The notes under the pieces are model-generated. The model did no database searches and had not been told where the DNA came from. It saw only the letters and a list, made by a program, of their open reading frames with translations. The translations under genes were made by a program, and so were the position numbers. Source: Guyparkeria sp016278265 (GTDB lineage Bacteria > Pseudomonadota > Gammaproteobacteria > Halothiobacillales > Halothiobacillaceae). Taken from it: a stretch of DNA of 64,000 bases. The stretch lies in NCBI RefSeq assembly GCF_044582145.1, contig NZ_JBDODO010000002.1; one strand, 5' to 3'. How positions within the stretch are numbered: position 1 is the first letter of the stretch; each line of letters starts with the position of its first letter. Below, piece after piece: positions 18,192 through 28,361 of this stretch.

Positions 18192-18671
18192 ATGAGCAAG
18201 AGCAACAAGCCCACCACCGGCCAGTCCACCATCGCGCTAAACAAGAAGGCGAAGTTCGACTTCTTCCTCGGCGATCGCATCGAGGCCGGGTTGGTACTCG
18301 AGGGCTGGGAAGTCAAGGCACTGCGCGCCGGCAAGGCCCAGATTGCCGACGCCCACGTCATCATCAAGGATGGCGAGGCCTGGCTGCTTGGGGCGGTGAT
18401 CACCCCGCTGCTGCAAGCCTCCAGCCACGTCCAACCCGACCCGACCCGCACCCGCAAGCTGCTGTTGCACGAGCAGGAACTCGCCCGGCTGACCGGTCAG
18501 GTCGAGCGCAAGGGGTTCACGATCGTGCCGACCGCGATGTACTTCAAGCGCGGCCGGGTCAAGCTCGAGATCGCCCTCGGCGAAGGCAAGAAGGCCCACG
18601 ACAAGCGCGCAACCCTCAAGGACCGCGACTGGCAGCGTGACAAGCAGCGCATCGTTCGCCACAGCCTCTGA
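18192..18671 (+). CDS. smpB: SsrA-binding protein SmpB
   Basis: SmpB binds tmRNA and is essential for trans-translation of stalled ribosomes. The 159-residue protein contains NKKAKFDFFLGDRIEAGLVLEGWEVKALRAGKAQIADAHV, the core OB-fold region, and the basic C-terminal tail AHDKRATLKDRDWQRDKQRI that enters the mRNA channel. Length and start agree with the family. It is divergent from the symporter and convergent with hda. Confidence 0.97.
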   Translation: MSKSNKPTTGQSTIALNKKAKFDFFLGDRIEAGLVLEGWEVKALRAGKAQIADAHVIIKDGEAWLLGAVITPLLQASSHVQPDPTRTRKLLLHEQELARLTGQVERKGFTIVPTAMYFKRGRVKLEIALGEGKKAHDKRATLKDRDWQRDKQRIVRHSL

Positions 18672-18709
18672 GCGGATCGCGAGCCCGCCTCCGTTCAGGT
18701 GACCTCAGG

Positions 18710-19408
18710 TCACCCCTCCCCTTCGACCAGCACCTCGCGCACAAACGGGATGGTCAGCCGCCGCTTGGCGATCATCGACTCGCGATCCAGCCGATCAAGC
18801 GCCTCCAGCAACCCGCCAACATCACGTGGCAGGTGACCCAGCATCCATTGCGCGGTGCCATGCGGCATTTCCAGACCTCGCGCCTGCGCGCGAGCCCGAA
18901 GCAATTCGATCTTCTCGCCGTCACCCGGCAGGTGGACGGCCATCACTGCGCCCCAGGCAAGTCGCGAGGCGAGATCCGCCAGGTTCACCGGCAACTCGGT
19001 TGGCGGGTGGGATGCGGTCAACAGCAGCGGCACGCCGGCCTCGCGCGCCCGGTTGATCAGGTCGAACAGCATGAACTCCCCCTCGGCCTGACCGATAACG
19101 GCATCGACATCGTCGACGACCGCCAGGGCGAATGCCTCGATCTGCTCGCTGGCCGCGGCCAGTTGACCACCCAGTTGGCGCAGCGGCCAGTAGGCGGCCG
19201 GCCTCCCCATCGAGCCGGCGTGGTAGCAGGCCGCCTGCGCCAGGTGCGACTTGCCCGCGCCGGCCGGCCCATGGATCAACACCTGCGCCTCGCCGGCACC
19301 CGTTGCCTGCTCGGCCAAGGTCGCCTTGAGCAGCAGGTTCTCGTTGCCAATGAAACCCTCGAAACTCGTCGGGGTGACCAGATCGAGCGCCAGCGGGATC
19401 TGCTGCAT
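18710..19408 (-). CDS. hda: DnaA regulatory inactivator Hda
   Basis: Hda is an AAA+ protein that binds the beta clamp and promotes ATP hydrolysis by DnaA to prevent re-initiation. The 232-residue protein starts with the clamp-binding motif QQIPLALDL, has Walker A GPAGAGKS at about residues 47-54, Walker B LAVVDDVDAV, and the arginine-finger region LADLASRLAWG. It ends before smpB and begins 5 nt after the upstream permease gene, a common gammaproteobacterial pairing. Confidence 0.95.
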   Translation of the reverse strand: MQQIPLALDLVTPTSFEGFIGNENLLLKATLAEQATGAGEAQVLIHGPAGAGKSHLAQAACYHAGSMGRPAAYWPLRQLGGQLAAASEQIEAFALAVVDDVDAVIGQAEGEFMLFDLINRAREAGVPLLLTASHPPTELPVNLADLASRLAWGAVMAVHLPGDGEKIELLRARAQARGLEMPHGTAQWMLGHLPRDVGGLLEALDRLDRESMIAKRRLTIPFVREVLVEGEG

Positions 19409-19413
19409 TCGGC

Positions 19414-20490
19414 TCAGTCCTCGGCCCGATCTTCGCCCGGGGGCAAGGCCCGAGCGTTGCTTCCGCTGTAGTAGCGGCTTTGCTGATAGGACTCCAGCGC
19501 GTGCCTACCCAGCGCGATCAACACCGCCGAGACCGGCAACGCGAGCAGGATGCCGAAAAACCCGAACAGCTGGCCACCGGCCATCACGGCAAAGATCACC
19601 GCCACCGGGTGCATCCCGATCTCGTTGCCGACGAAACGCGGCTGCCAGGCAACCGTCTCCAGCATCTGCCCGACACCGAACACGCCCAGCACCATCAACA
19701 GCGGCCAGAGGCTGTCGGCCTGGATGTACATCGCGATCAGCGCCAGGGCGACGCCGAAGATGGTGCCTAGATAGGGGACGAAACTCACCAGCCCGGCGAA
19801 CAGGCCAATCGCGATGCCGGTATTCAGCCCGATCAGGGTCAGCCCGATCGCATAGGTCACCCCATTGGCGATCATCACGGCCAGCTGGCCGCGCAGGAAA
19901 TTCCCCAGCATTTGGTCGGATTCGCGCGTCAGGCGCACCACCGTGGTACTCCAGGTCCGTGGCAACAGGCGCTCGATTCGATCGATCACCAGCGGCCAGT
20001 CACGCAGCAGGTAGAAGCCCACCACCGGGATCAGCAGGAAATTCATCACCGCTAGCATCACGGCCGTGCCGGATCCGAAGACGGCCCTCACCCCCTCGGC
20101 CGTCGCCTTGCCCACGGTCTCCTTGTTGTCCATGAGCATCTCGCGCAACTGCCCCAGATCCAGCGCCAGCCCGAGCCTCTCGTTGAACCAGGGAATGATC
20201 CGGTTCTGCAACGCATCCATAAACTCGGGGAAAACGCGCACCAAGCGGCCGCTCTGCTCGATGAGCACCGGCAAGAGCGCGATCAGGGTAAGCACCAGCA
20301 GCAACCCGCCGACGGTGAAGACCGCCGAGGCCCCCAGCATGCGTGAGACGCCTCGTCGCTCCAGCTTCGTCACCAGCGGATTGAACAGGTAGGCGATGAT
20401 GAAACCCACCACAAAGGGGCTGAGGATGGGCAACAGGAAATAGGCGACCAGCAGACTCGCCGCCACCCCGATCCAGATCATCCAGCGCAT
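19414..20490 (-). CDS. AI-2E family / PerM-type permease
   Basis: This 358-residue membrane protein of the AI-2E transporter (UPF0118, PerM) family has about seven to eight helices, with the family blocks FVVGFIIAYLFNPLVTKLERRGVSR, SFVPYLGTIFGV and GVGQMLETVAWQPRFVGNEIGMHPVAVIFAVMAGGQLFGFFGILLALP. Members export autoinducer-2 or act as Na+/H+ antiporters, so a specific function is not assigned. The start is the ATG at 20490 (MRWMIWIGVAASLL) behind AGGGGG. It is cotranscribed with hda. Confidence 0.88.
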   Translation of the reverse strand: MRWMIWIGVAASLLVAYFLLPILSPFVVGFIIAYLFNPLVTKLERRGVSRMLGASAVFTVGGLLLVLTLIALLPVLIEQSGRLVRVFPEFMDALQNRIIPWFNERLGLALDLGQLREMLMDNKETVGKATAEGVRAVFGSGTAVMLAVMNFLLIPVVGFYLLRDWPLVIDRIERLLPRTWSTTVVRLTRESDQMLGNFLRGQLAVMIANGVTYAIGLTLIGLNTGIAIGLFAGLVSFVPYLGTIFGVALALIAMYIQADSLWPLLMVLGVFGVGQMLETVAWQPRFVGNEIGMHPVAVIFAVMAGGQLFGFFGILLALPVSAVLIALGRHALESYQQSRYYSGSNARALPPGEDRAED

Positions 20491-20557
20491 CGTTGCATCC
20501 CCCTGCCCTGATTCGTTTCGATTCACCACTAGCACCCGCCCTAGGGAATGACTCGGC

Positions 20558-23488
20558 TCAGATGCGCTCGATCCGCAGATCCAGCGCCTTGAGGTCCTCT
20601 TCGCGCGACGGACCGGCCAGCACGCCGACCGACGCCGTTTCGGGCCTGAGGTAGGTTTCCGCCACCCGCTTGAGATCGTCCTGGGTGACATCGAGCACCC
20701 GTGCCCGAATCTCGCGCAGGTCGTCCGCCGTGCGCCCGTGCAGCGTGTCCATGAATGCCTTCTTCGCCTCGCCGGCCGGGGAGCCGGGTTTGTCGATCGA
20801 GGCGATCACGCCAAAGATCGCCTCCTCGACGGTGCGATCCTCGTGAGTATTGTCCACCACCCAGTCGACCGCGCGATCAAAATCGTCGAGCGTCTCGGCC
20901 AGACGCGGATCGCGGTAGGAGAAGAAGCGGAAGCTGCCGGATTCGGCATCATAACCGGCGCCACCACCGTAGGCCCCGCCCTTCTCGCGGATGGCCGTGT
21001 GCAGAAAACCGTTGCGCATGAAGCCACCCAGTACGGCCAATGCAGCCGCGTCCGGGTGCTTGGGCGGCACGCAGGCATGTGCCTTGGCGCAGTAGTTGAC
21101 CGCGAGGTTGCCGATCCAGGCCTCGCGCACCTGTTCCTCGTGACGCCCCAGCGCGAACGGTTGGTCCGTCTGCCCCTGGTGCATGTGCGGGCGCAGGGCC
21201 TGGGCCATCTCGGCAAAGTGACGCCGCTCGGTGACCACGTTGTAGTGACGCAGCCCGCCCTTGAGCTTCTCGTGCAGCCGCGCCAGTCGCTCGGCCAGAT
21301 CGTAACGGGAGGCCAACTGCTCAAGCCCGTCATCCATCGACTTGATGCGGCGCACGGCCGAGACCCCGGCGGTGTCGTGACGCATGGCTGCACGGGCCGA
21401 CATGCCCGAGGTGGCCAGCAGCATGGCGTGAACGTGACCACGACCGGAGACGCCCTGCTCGGTGCCAAAGCGCATCTGGCTGACCAGATCGCGAATGCGA
21501 TCTATTTCATCGAAGCGCGCGGCATCGAGATGCTGGTGGAACAAGTCGACCATCGCATCGGCATTGCGCACCAGCGCCTTGCCCGACAGCAGCCAGAACC
21601 CACTGGTCTTGTGGACATCATCGATACCTGCACGCACCGAGGCGCCCGAGGAGAAGCCGCCGCTCCTGGCGGTGACCGCCTCGGCCATGGCGACGTAGTC
21701 ACGATCACCCGCCCCCAGCTCGGTGAGCAAACCGGCATAGACCGGCATCAGCTCAAGTTCGTCACGATCCAGATGCGGCAGGTCGATCGCCAGTTGCAGG
21801 TAGCACAGGCCGTTGGTGCTGCGGTTGTACCAACGCTGGCTCGACGGCTGGTGAACGAACTGCTCGGGCTGCGGGATGTCGATGTCCTCGGGGATATCCT
21901 CGCGGGTCACCGTCGGCAGGATCGACAGGTCGCCCTCCACGGCCTGACGGTCGGCCAGGGCCTTGGCCTGACCGACGATGCGCTGTTTATCCTCTTCGGT
22001 GAGCGTGTCCTGCATGGCCGCCAGCCGGGCCTTCTCCGCGGCCAGCTGGCGCGCGGAGAGCTCGGTGTCCGGCTTGAGCACCAACCGCACGCGGTGCGGG
22101 TTGTCCAGCAGCAGGCGACGGACCAGGTTGGGTATGAACTGCGGGTCGGCGGCCTTGGCACGCAGGCGCTCGAGGGCCGGCTCGAGATCGAGCAGGTTGA
22201 TCGGATCGCTGTCGTGGATCGCCGCCGGCAACGCCTGAACGATCAGGTGCAGGCCGTAGGGGAAACCATCGCCGGTGATCTCGCGCTGCTCGAGCTCGAG
22301 CTGATGGAGCACCGACTCGACCATGTCGGGGTCGACGCCCTTTTCCACCACCCCGGTCAGTGTGTCGAGGATCAGCTTTTCCACGGCCTCGGCGCGGTCG
22401 GCCTCGCTGCCCTCGAGCCCCGCGACGAACACCATCTGGCGCTGCGAATCCTCCAGCCCCAGCACCGGAGACGGCGAGGCGCCCAGATCGGTGGTTTCCA
22501 GCGCGCGCAGAAGCGGCGAGGCGCTGTTTTCCAGCAGCACGCCTTCGAGCAATTGCGCCTCGAGACGCGCGTCAAGATCGGCGCTCTCGTCCAGCATCCA
22601 GCCGACGTTGACGTGGGTCTTCTCGGCGGTGTCGTCTTCGTCGAGCGGGTAGACGTCCTCGACCTGTTTCGGGCCGGCGAAGATCGGCTGGAGCGGCACG
22701 GCCGAATCGGGATCGATCTGCTCGAAGCGTGCCAGCGCCCGCTCCTGGAACTCGCGTTGCAGCCGCTCGACCGGCTGGTTGCCGTAGGTCATGAAGACGG
22801 CGTTCGACGGGTGATAGAAGCGCTTGTAGAACGCCACCATCTGCTCGTAGGTCAGATCCGGGATCAGCGCAGGGTCGCCACCCGAGTTGTGGTGATAGGT
22901 GGTATCCGGGAACAATTCACGCGAGAGTGTCTCCCAGAGCACGGAGGTCGAGTCGCTCATCGCGCCCTTCATCTCGTTGAACACCACGCCCTTGAAGGTC
23001 AACGGCGTGCTCGGATCGTCCCACTGCTCGAATTCGACCCGGTGGCCCTCCTGGCAGAAATCGAGCTCGTCGATACGCGAGAAAAACGTCGCGTCGAGAT
23101 AGATGTCGAGCAGGTTGTAGAAGTCCTTCTCGTTGCAGGAGGCGAAGGGGTAAGCCGTCCAGTCACTCGAGGTGAAGGCGTTCATGAAGGTGTTGAGCGA
23201 CCGGCGAATCATCATGAAGAACGGGTCGCGCACCGGAAAACGCTCCGAGCCACACAGCGCGGTGTGCTCGAGGATATGCGCCACGCCGGTGGAATCTTCC
23301 GGCACCGTGCGCAGACCGACCAGGAACACGTTCTGATCGTCGTCGGTGGCCAGGTGGTAGTGCCGGGCGCCGGTCTTGTCGTGCCGGTACTCGTCGACGG
23401 TCAGATTGAGCGCCTTGATGGGGACCGAGCGCACCAGGCTGAAAGCAGGATGGTGACCATTGGCGTTGGGACCGTTGGCTTCTGACAT
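20558..23488 (-). CDS. M16C zinc metallopeptidase, presequence-protease (PreP) like
   Basis: This 976-residue insulinase-type peptidase resembles PreP/Cym1, which degrades unstructured peptides. The inverted zinc motif HxxEH is HILEH at residues 71-75, followed by the NTFMNAFTSSDWTAYPFAS segment. The distal Glu lies in the FKGVVFNEMKGAM block. The C-terminal half contains the GGAYGGGAGYDAESGSFRFFSYRDPR region shared by the family. The start at 23488 (MSEANGPNANGHH) is the first ATG that does not run into the tRNA-Leu gene on the other strand. No signal peptide is evident, so it is probably cytoplasmic. Confidence 0.92.
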   Translation of the reverse strand: MSEANGPNANGHHPAFSLVRSVPIKALNLTVDEYRHDKTGARHYHLATDDDQNVFLVGLRTVPEDSTGVAHILEHTALCGSERFPVRDPFFMMIRRSLNTFMNAFTSSDWTAYPFASCNEKDFYNLLDIYLDATFFSRIDELDFCQEGHRVEFEQWDDPSTPLTFKGVVFNEMKGAMSDSTSVLWETLSRELFPDTTYHHNSGGDPALIPDLTYEQMVAFYKRFYHPSNAVFMTYGNQPVERLQREFQERALARFEQIDPDSAVPLQPIFAGPKQVEDVYPLDEDDTAEKTHVNVGWMLDESADLDARLEAQLLEGVLLENSASPLLRALETTDLGASPSPVLGLEDSQRQMVFVAGLEGSEADRAEAVEKLILDTLTGVVEKGVDPDMVESVLHQLELEQREITGDGFPYGLHLIVQALPAAIHDSDPINLLDLEPALERLRAKAADPQFIPNLVRRLLLDNPHRVRLVLKPDTELSARQLAAEKARLAAMQDTLTEEDKQRIVGQAKALADRQAVEGDLSILPTVTREDIPEDIDIPQPEQFVHQPSSQRWYNRSTNGLCYLQLAIDLPHLDRDELELMPVYAGLLTELGAGDRDYVAMAEAVTARSGGFSSGASVRAGIDDVHKTSGFWLLSGKALVRNADAMVDLFHQHLDAARFDEIDRIRDLVSQMRFGTEQGVSGRGHVHAMLLATSGMSARAAMRHDTAGVSAVRRIKSMDDGLEQLASRYDLAERLARLHEKLKGGLRHYNVVTERRHFAEMAQALRPHMHQGQTDQPFALGRHEEQVREAWIGNLAVNYCAKAHACVPPKHPDAAALAVLGGFMRNGFLHTAIREKGGAYGGGAGYDAESGSFRFFSYRDPRLAETLDDFDRAVDWVVDNTHEDRTVEEAIFGVIASIDKPGSPAGEAKKAFMDTLHGRTADDLREIRARVLDVTQDDLKRVAETYLRPETASVGVLAGPSREEDLKALDLRIERI

Positions 23489-23564
23489 GATCGCGGGTGA
23501 CTCCGGGCAGTACTGAATGAATCGAACGCGTGAGTGTAACGCACCTGCCCTCGCAAGCATGGCG

Positions 23565-23594
23565 TTCGCTGGGTAGTGGAAAAGGCGATAGAAT
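23565..23594 (+). promoter_or_regulatory. Possible promoter of tRNA-Leu
   Basis: TTCGCT (23565-23570), 18 nt, TAGAAT (23589-23594). The -10 is good and the -35 weak. The start would fall near 23601, about 30 nt before the mature tRNA 5' end. Confidence 0.45.
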
Positions 23595-23631
23595 GCCCGC
23601 CGCCGGGCACCTTGTTCGGCCGACTCCCATC

Positions 23632-23718
23632 GCGGGTGTGGTGGAATTGGTAGACACAGCAGACTTAAAATCTGCAGGCCGAAAGGCCGTGCCGGTTCGA
23701 GTCCGGCCACCCGCACCA
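23632..23718 (+). tRNA. tRNA-Leu (anticodon UAA)
   Basis: The 87-nt class II tRNA has acceptor GCGGGTG (23632-23638) pairing with CACCCGC (23708-23714), an anticodon loop CTTAAAA with anticodon TAA, a long variable arm (GGCCGAAAGGCC), a T-arm CCGGTTCGAGTCCGG, and an encoded CCA. The N-ATPase operon begins about 260 bp downstream, but I found no repeat of the tRNA 3' end and no integrase. Confidence 0.97.
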
Positions 23719-23975
23719 ATCAGATGACGCCGACATGTCTCCGCACGCGCCGCGGAAACCGCCTCGTCAACGCGTATCCGGCCGCGCCACCAAGCGGGCC
23801 AAAGGTCAGTCTGGCCACACCCTCTCGCTCCGCCCTCACCTATTCCTGATGACCCGCGCCCCGGCAAGGGGGTTTGCCTTGTCCCACGGAGGCCAGGCAG
23901 AACGGCTGTGATGCCGACCGCTGTTGCCTACCCTTGTAGAAGATCGATCAGCCCGATCGAGGGAGTCAGCATCCG

Positions 23976-25443
<1,468 letters not shown>

Positions 25444-25469
<26 letters not shown>

Positions 25470-25848
25470 GATTCTGCTGCCGTTCGAGGTTTTCCTGGAA
25501 CGCGACACGGTCTCCCGTGTAGTGGCCGAGAGCCGCTCGGGATCGTTCGGCATCCTGCCGCGGCGGCTGGATTGCGTGGCCGCGCTGGAACCCGGGATAT
25601 TGACCTTCGAAACGCCGGGCGACGGCGAGATCTATGTGGCGGTGGATGAAGGCATACTGGTCAAGACGGGCAGCGAGGTGCGTGTTTCGGTGCGCAACGC
25701 CTTGAGCGGCAAGGACCTTCGGCACCTTCGCGAGGCCGTCGAACAACAGTTCATGACCTTGAGCGAACAGGAGCGAGACGTCCGCTCGGTGATGACAAAG
25801 CTCGAGAGCGGTCTGATCCGACGACTGGCGGAGTTCCACCATGACTGA
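25444..25848 (+). CDS. atpC: N-type ATPase subunit epsilon
   Basis: The epsilon subunit of the central stalk couples rotor and catalytic head. The N-terminal beta-sandwich is clear: RILLPFEVFLERDTVSRVVAESRSGSFGILPRRLDCVAAL and GDGEIYVAVDEGILVKTGSEVRVSVRNA. A C-terminal helix ending in LIRRLAEFHHD follows. The likely start is GTG 25444, 6 nt after GGAGG, inside the atpD 3' end (134 residues); ATG 25459 is the alternative. It overlaps atpD by 26 nt, indicating translational coupling. Confidence 0.88.
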
Positions 25849-26218
25849 CAAGCGCGATCGCGACCACCAAGAGAACCGGAATCACGAGAACCGGAATCAC
25901 GGCAATGCATTCAGCCGAACGGTCGGCGTCAAGGCGGTACGCAAGCTGACCGCCCAGCGGGACACCACCCACGGCGTCTGGTTCGGCCTGGGCATGATGG
26001 GCCTGGTCGGCTGGTCGGTGGCCGTGCCCACCCTGCTGGGGACAATGCTGGGCCTGTGGCTGGACGAACACCATCCCGCGCCGTTTTCCTGGACGCTGGC
26101 GCTTCTGGTGGCCGGACTGGTGCTCGGCTGCCTGAATGCCTGGCGCTGGGTGGCCAAGGAAGACAAGGCGATTCAGCAGACACGGGCAAACGGCGATGGG
26201 GGAGACGGCGATGAATGA
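25841..26218 (+). CDS. atpQ: N-ATPase accessory subunit AtpQ (AtpI/AtpZ-like)
   Basis: AtpQ is specific to N-ATPase operons and resembles AtpI/AtpZ, thought to help rotor-ring assembly or Mg2+ supply. The 125-residue protein has a hydrophilic N-terminus with a duplicated ENRNH motif (15-nt direct repeat at 25871-25900), a conserved segment FSRTVGVKAVRKLTAQRDTTHGVWFGLGMMGLVGWSV, and two membrane helices with a WLDEHHPAPFSW loop. It overlaps the end of atpC by 8 nt. Confidence 0.85.
   Translation: MTDKRDRDHQENRNHENRNHGNAFSRTVGVKAVRKLTAQRDTTHGVWFGLGMMGLVGWSVAVPTLLGTMLGLWLDEHHPAPFSWTLALLVAGLVLGCLNAWRWVAKEDKAIQQTRANGDGGDGDE
25871..25900 (+). repeat. Two 15-nt direct repeats in atpQ
   Basis: GAGAACCGGAATCAC occurs twice in tandem (25871-25885 and 25886-25900), doubling the peptide ENRNH in the AtpQ N-terminus. 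The unit preserves the frame. Confidence 0.85.
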
Positions 26219-26525
26219 CATCCTGATATGGCTACTGGCATGCCTCGCCGGCATCGCGCTGGGTCTGTTCTTCTTCGGCGGCCTCTGGTGGACGGTGCGC
26301 CGAAGCGCCTCGTCGCGGCACCCGGCCCGCCTGTTCGTTTCCAGCTTTCTGGTTCGCATGATGGCGGCCGTTGGCGGCTTCTATTTGATAGCGGCGGACG
26401 GTGACTGGCGGCGAGTTATTGCCTCGCTGCTGGGGTTCTTGATCGCGCGTTGGCTGGTACTCCGGTGGACGCGTCCCGGCAGCGCAGCCGAATCACCGGC
26501 AACCCAACCCGGACAGGGGGGCTGA
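26211..26525 (+). CDS. atpR: N-ATPase accessory subunit AtpR
   Basis: This 104-residue membrane protein is found only in N-ATPase operons. It starts MNDILIWLLACLAGIALGLFFFGGLWWTVRR and has three predicted helices, with basic residues in RLFVSSFLVRMMAAVGGFYLIA. AtpR is proposed to interact with rotor carboxylates through a conserved Arg during assembly; that role is inference from the family. The ATG overlaps the atpQ stop by 8 nt. Confidence 0.85.
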   Translation: MNDILIWLLACLAGIALGLFFFGGLWWTVRRSASSRHPARLFVSSFLVRMMAAVGGFYLIAADGDWRRVIASLLGFLIARWLVLRWTRPGSAAESPATQPGQGG

Positions 26526-26527
26526 GG

Positions 26528-27223
26528 ATGCTTCTGAGTCCCGACGGCATCCTGTTCTGGGAATACGGCTGGCTCAAGCTCAACGCCACGATCGCATTCA
26601 CTTGGGCCACCATGCTCCTGCTGGTGGCGGGGAGCTGGCTGGTCACCTCTCGACTGTCGACCGGCGAGACGCGCTCACGTTGGCAGAACCTGCTCGAGGT
26701 GGTGGTGATCCAGATCGAGACACAGGTCACGGACGTCGGCCTCGACGAGCCACGCCAGTACCTGGGCTTTCTCGGCACGCTGTTTCTTTTCATCGCGATC
26801 TGCGCCTTGTTGACGATGATCCCCGGCTACCAGTCGCCCACCGCGTCACTGTCGACCACCGTGGCGCTCGCCCTGAGCGTGTTCGTGGCCGTGCCCTTTT
26901 ACGGCATTTCGGAACGGGGGCTGACGAGCTACCTGCGCTCCTACGCCCGCCCCACGCCGATCATGCTGCCGTTCAACGTTATCGGCGAGCTCTCTCGAAC
27001 GCTGGCACTGGCGGTGCGCCTGTTCGGCAACATGATGAGCGGGGCCATGATCATCGGCATCCTCCTGACCATCACCCCGTTTCTCTTTCCGATCGTGATG
27101 GCTGCGCTCGGCTTGCTAACGGGAATGGTTCAGGCCTATATCTTCTTCATCTTGGCCACCGTCTACATCGCCGCAGCCACGCGGGTAGGTCGAGTGGAAA
27201 CCGCGGAGCGATCCAACCAATGA
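26528..27223 (+). CDS. atpB: N-type ATPase subunit a
   Basis: The a subunit holds the ion half-channels. The 231-residue protein starts MLLSPDGILFWEYGWLKLN at 26528 and has five to six membrane helices. The essential Arg is in GELSRTLALAVRLFGNMMSG (about residue 165), and a final helix has LTGMVQAYIFFILATVYIAAA. It is shorter than E. coli a (271), as usual for N-type enzymes. It starts 2 nt after the atpR stop. Confidence 0.93.
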   Translation: MLLSPDGILFWEYGWLKLNATIAFTWATMLLLVAGSWLVTSRLSTGETRSRWQNLLEVVVIQIETQVTDVGLDEPRQYLGFLGTLFLFIAICALLTMIPGYQSPTASLSTTVALALSVFVAVPFYGISERGLTSYLRSYARPTPIMLPFNVIGELSRTLALAVRLFGNMMSGAMIIGILLTITPFLFPIVMAALGLLTGMVQAYIFFILATVYIAAATRVGRVETAERSNQ

Positions 27224-27248
27224 ATATCACCGCAGGAGCAAAGACCCC

Positions 27249-27527
27249 ATGGACAGCATGACCATTATCGCGGTGGCTTCCATCGTCACCGCCGGCCTCA
27301 CGCTGGGCATCGGCGTGTTGGGGCCGTCTCTCGGCGAGGGACGCGCCGTTGCCAAGGCCCTGACCTCGCTCGCGCAACAGCCGGACTCCGCCCAGGCGAT
27401 CACCCGGACGTTGTTCGTGGGCCTGGCGATGATCGAGTCCACCGCGATCTACTGCTTCGTGGTCGCGATGATCCTGATCTTTGCCAACCCCTTCTGGAAC
27501 CATTTCCTCGCGGCGAGCGGTGGCTGA
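27249..27527 (+). CDS. atpE: N-type ATPase subunit c
   Basis: This 92-residue hairpin forms the rotor ring. Helix 2 carries the ion-binding Glu63 in IESTAIY, with Ser64, Thr65 and Tyr68 in the spacing of the Na+-binding motif of Ilyobacter c subunits; helix 1 has Glu30 where that protein has Gln32. N-type rings with this double-carboxylate pattern were first predicted to move Na+, whereas the c17 ring of Burkholderia pseudomallei was reported to be H+-specific. The coupling ion here is therefore undecided. Confidence 0.93.
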   Translation: MDSMTIIAVASIVTAGLTLGIGVLGPSLGEGRAVAKALTSLAQQPDSAQAITRTLFVGLAMIESTAIYCFVVAMILIFANPFWNHFLAASGG

Positions 27528-27530
27528 TCC

Positions 27531-28361
27531 ATGTTGATTGACTGGTACACGGTCGGGGCCCAGATAATCAACTTCGTGATCCTGGTCTGGCTGCTCAAAC
27601 GCTTCCTGTATCGACCGATACTGCGTGCCATCGATGCCCGCGAAGCGCGCATTGCTGCGGACCTGTCCGATGCAAAGGAAACCCGTGCCGAGGCCGAACG
27701 CGAGCGCGAGAAGTTCGAAAACAAGAACGCGGACCTGGAGCGACAGCGCGATGCCCGGCTCGAGGAGGTGACCAGAGAGGCGAACCAGAAGCGCCATCGC
27801 TTGATGGATGCCGCGCGACGGGCCGCCGAGCAATTGCGCGCCAAACAGATCGAGGCGTTGCGCCGCGAGCAGGACAGCCTGAGCCAGGACATCGTGCGCA
27901 GGGCGCGTGACGAGGTGCTGGCCATCAGTCGACAGGCGCTGGAGGACCTGGCCAATCAAAGCCTGGAATCGGCCATGACCGACGTGTTCCTCGACCGCCT
28001 GCAGGACTTGGATGAATCCGCCCGGCGGCAACTAGCCGACGACTTGGCCGGCTCGGGCGAGGCGATCAGGCTGCGAAGCGCTTTCCCCCTGCCCGAAGCC
28101 CAGCAGACGCGATTGCGTGAGGCCCTCACCGAGGCACTGGACATGGAGATATCCATCCACTTCGAGACCGCCCCCGAGATCATCGGGGGGATCGAACTGG
28201 TCGGCGGTGGCCACAAGCTCGGCTGGAGCGTCGAGGAATACCTGCATACCCTGGAACGCCACCTGGTCGAGCGCATCGAGGCACATGTCCACGAGGCGGG
28301 CAACTCGTCGAGAAAACCCAGTGACCACCAGTCGGGCGCGTCCGAGGATGCGTCCGAATGA
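27531..28361 (+). CDS. atpF: N-type ATPase subunit b with delta-like C-terminal domain
   Basis: The b subunit is the peripheral stalk. The 276-residue protein has an N-terminal membrane helix (TVGAQIINFVILVWLLKRFLYRPI), a long charged coiled coil at about 30-150, and a C-terminal region (about 180-265) with AIRLRSAFPLPEAQQTRLREALTEAL and IIGGIELVGGGHKLGWSVEEYL. That region resembles the C-terminal part of F1 delta. No separate atpH exists in the operon, so this looks like a b-delta fusion replacing delta. The last residues are Ser/Asp-rich. Confidence 0.9.
   Translation: MLIDWYTVGAQIINFVILVWLLKRFLYRPILRAIDAREARIAADLSDAKETRAEAEREREKFENKNADLERQRDARLEEVTREANQKRHRLMDAARRAAEQLRAKQIEALRREQDSLSQDIVRRARDEVLAISRQALEDLANQSLESAMTDVFLDRLQDLDESARRQLADDLAGSGEAIRLRSAFPLPEAQQTRLREALTEALDMEISIHFETAPEIIGGIELVGGGHKLGWSVEEYLHTLERHLVERIEAHVHEAGNSSRKPSDHQSGASEDASE

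Noticed and set aside
20738..23485. Long plus-strand frame opposite the M16 peptidase (915 codons)
   Set aside because: Antisense shadow of the peptidase gene, with repetitive Arg/Gln/Val/Leu-rich translation.
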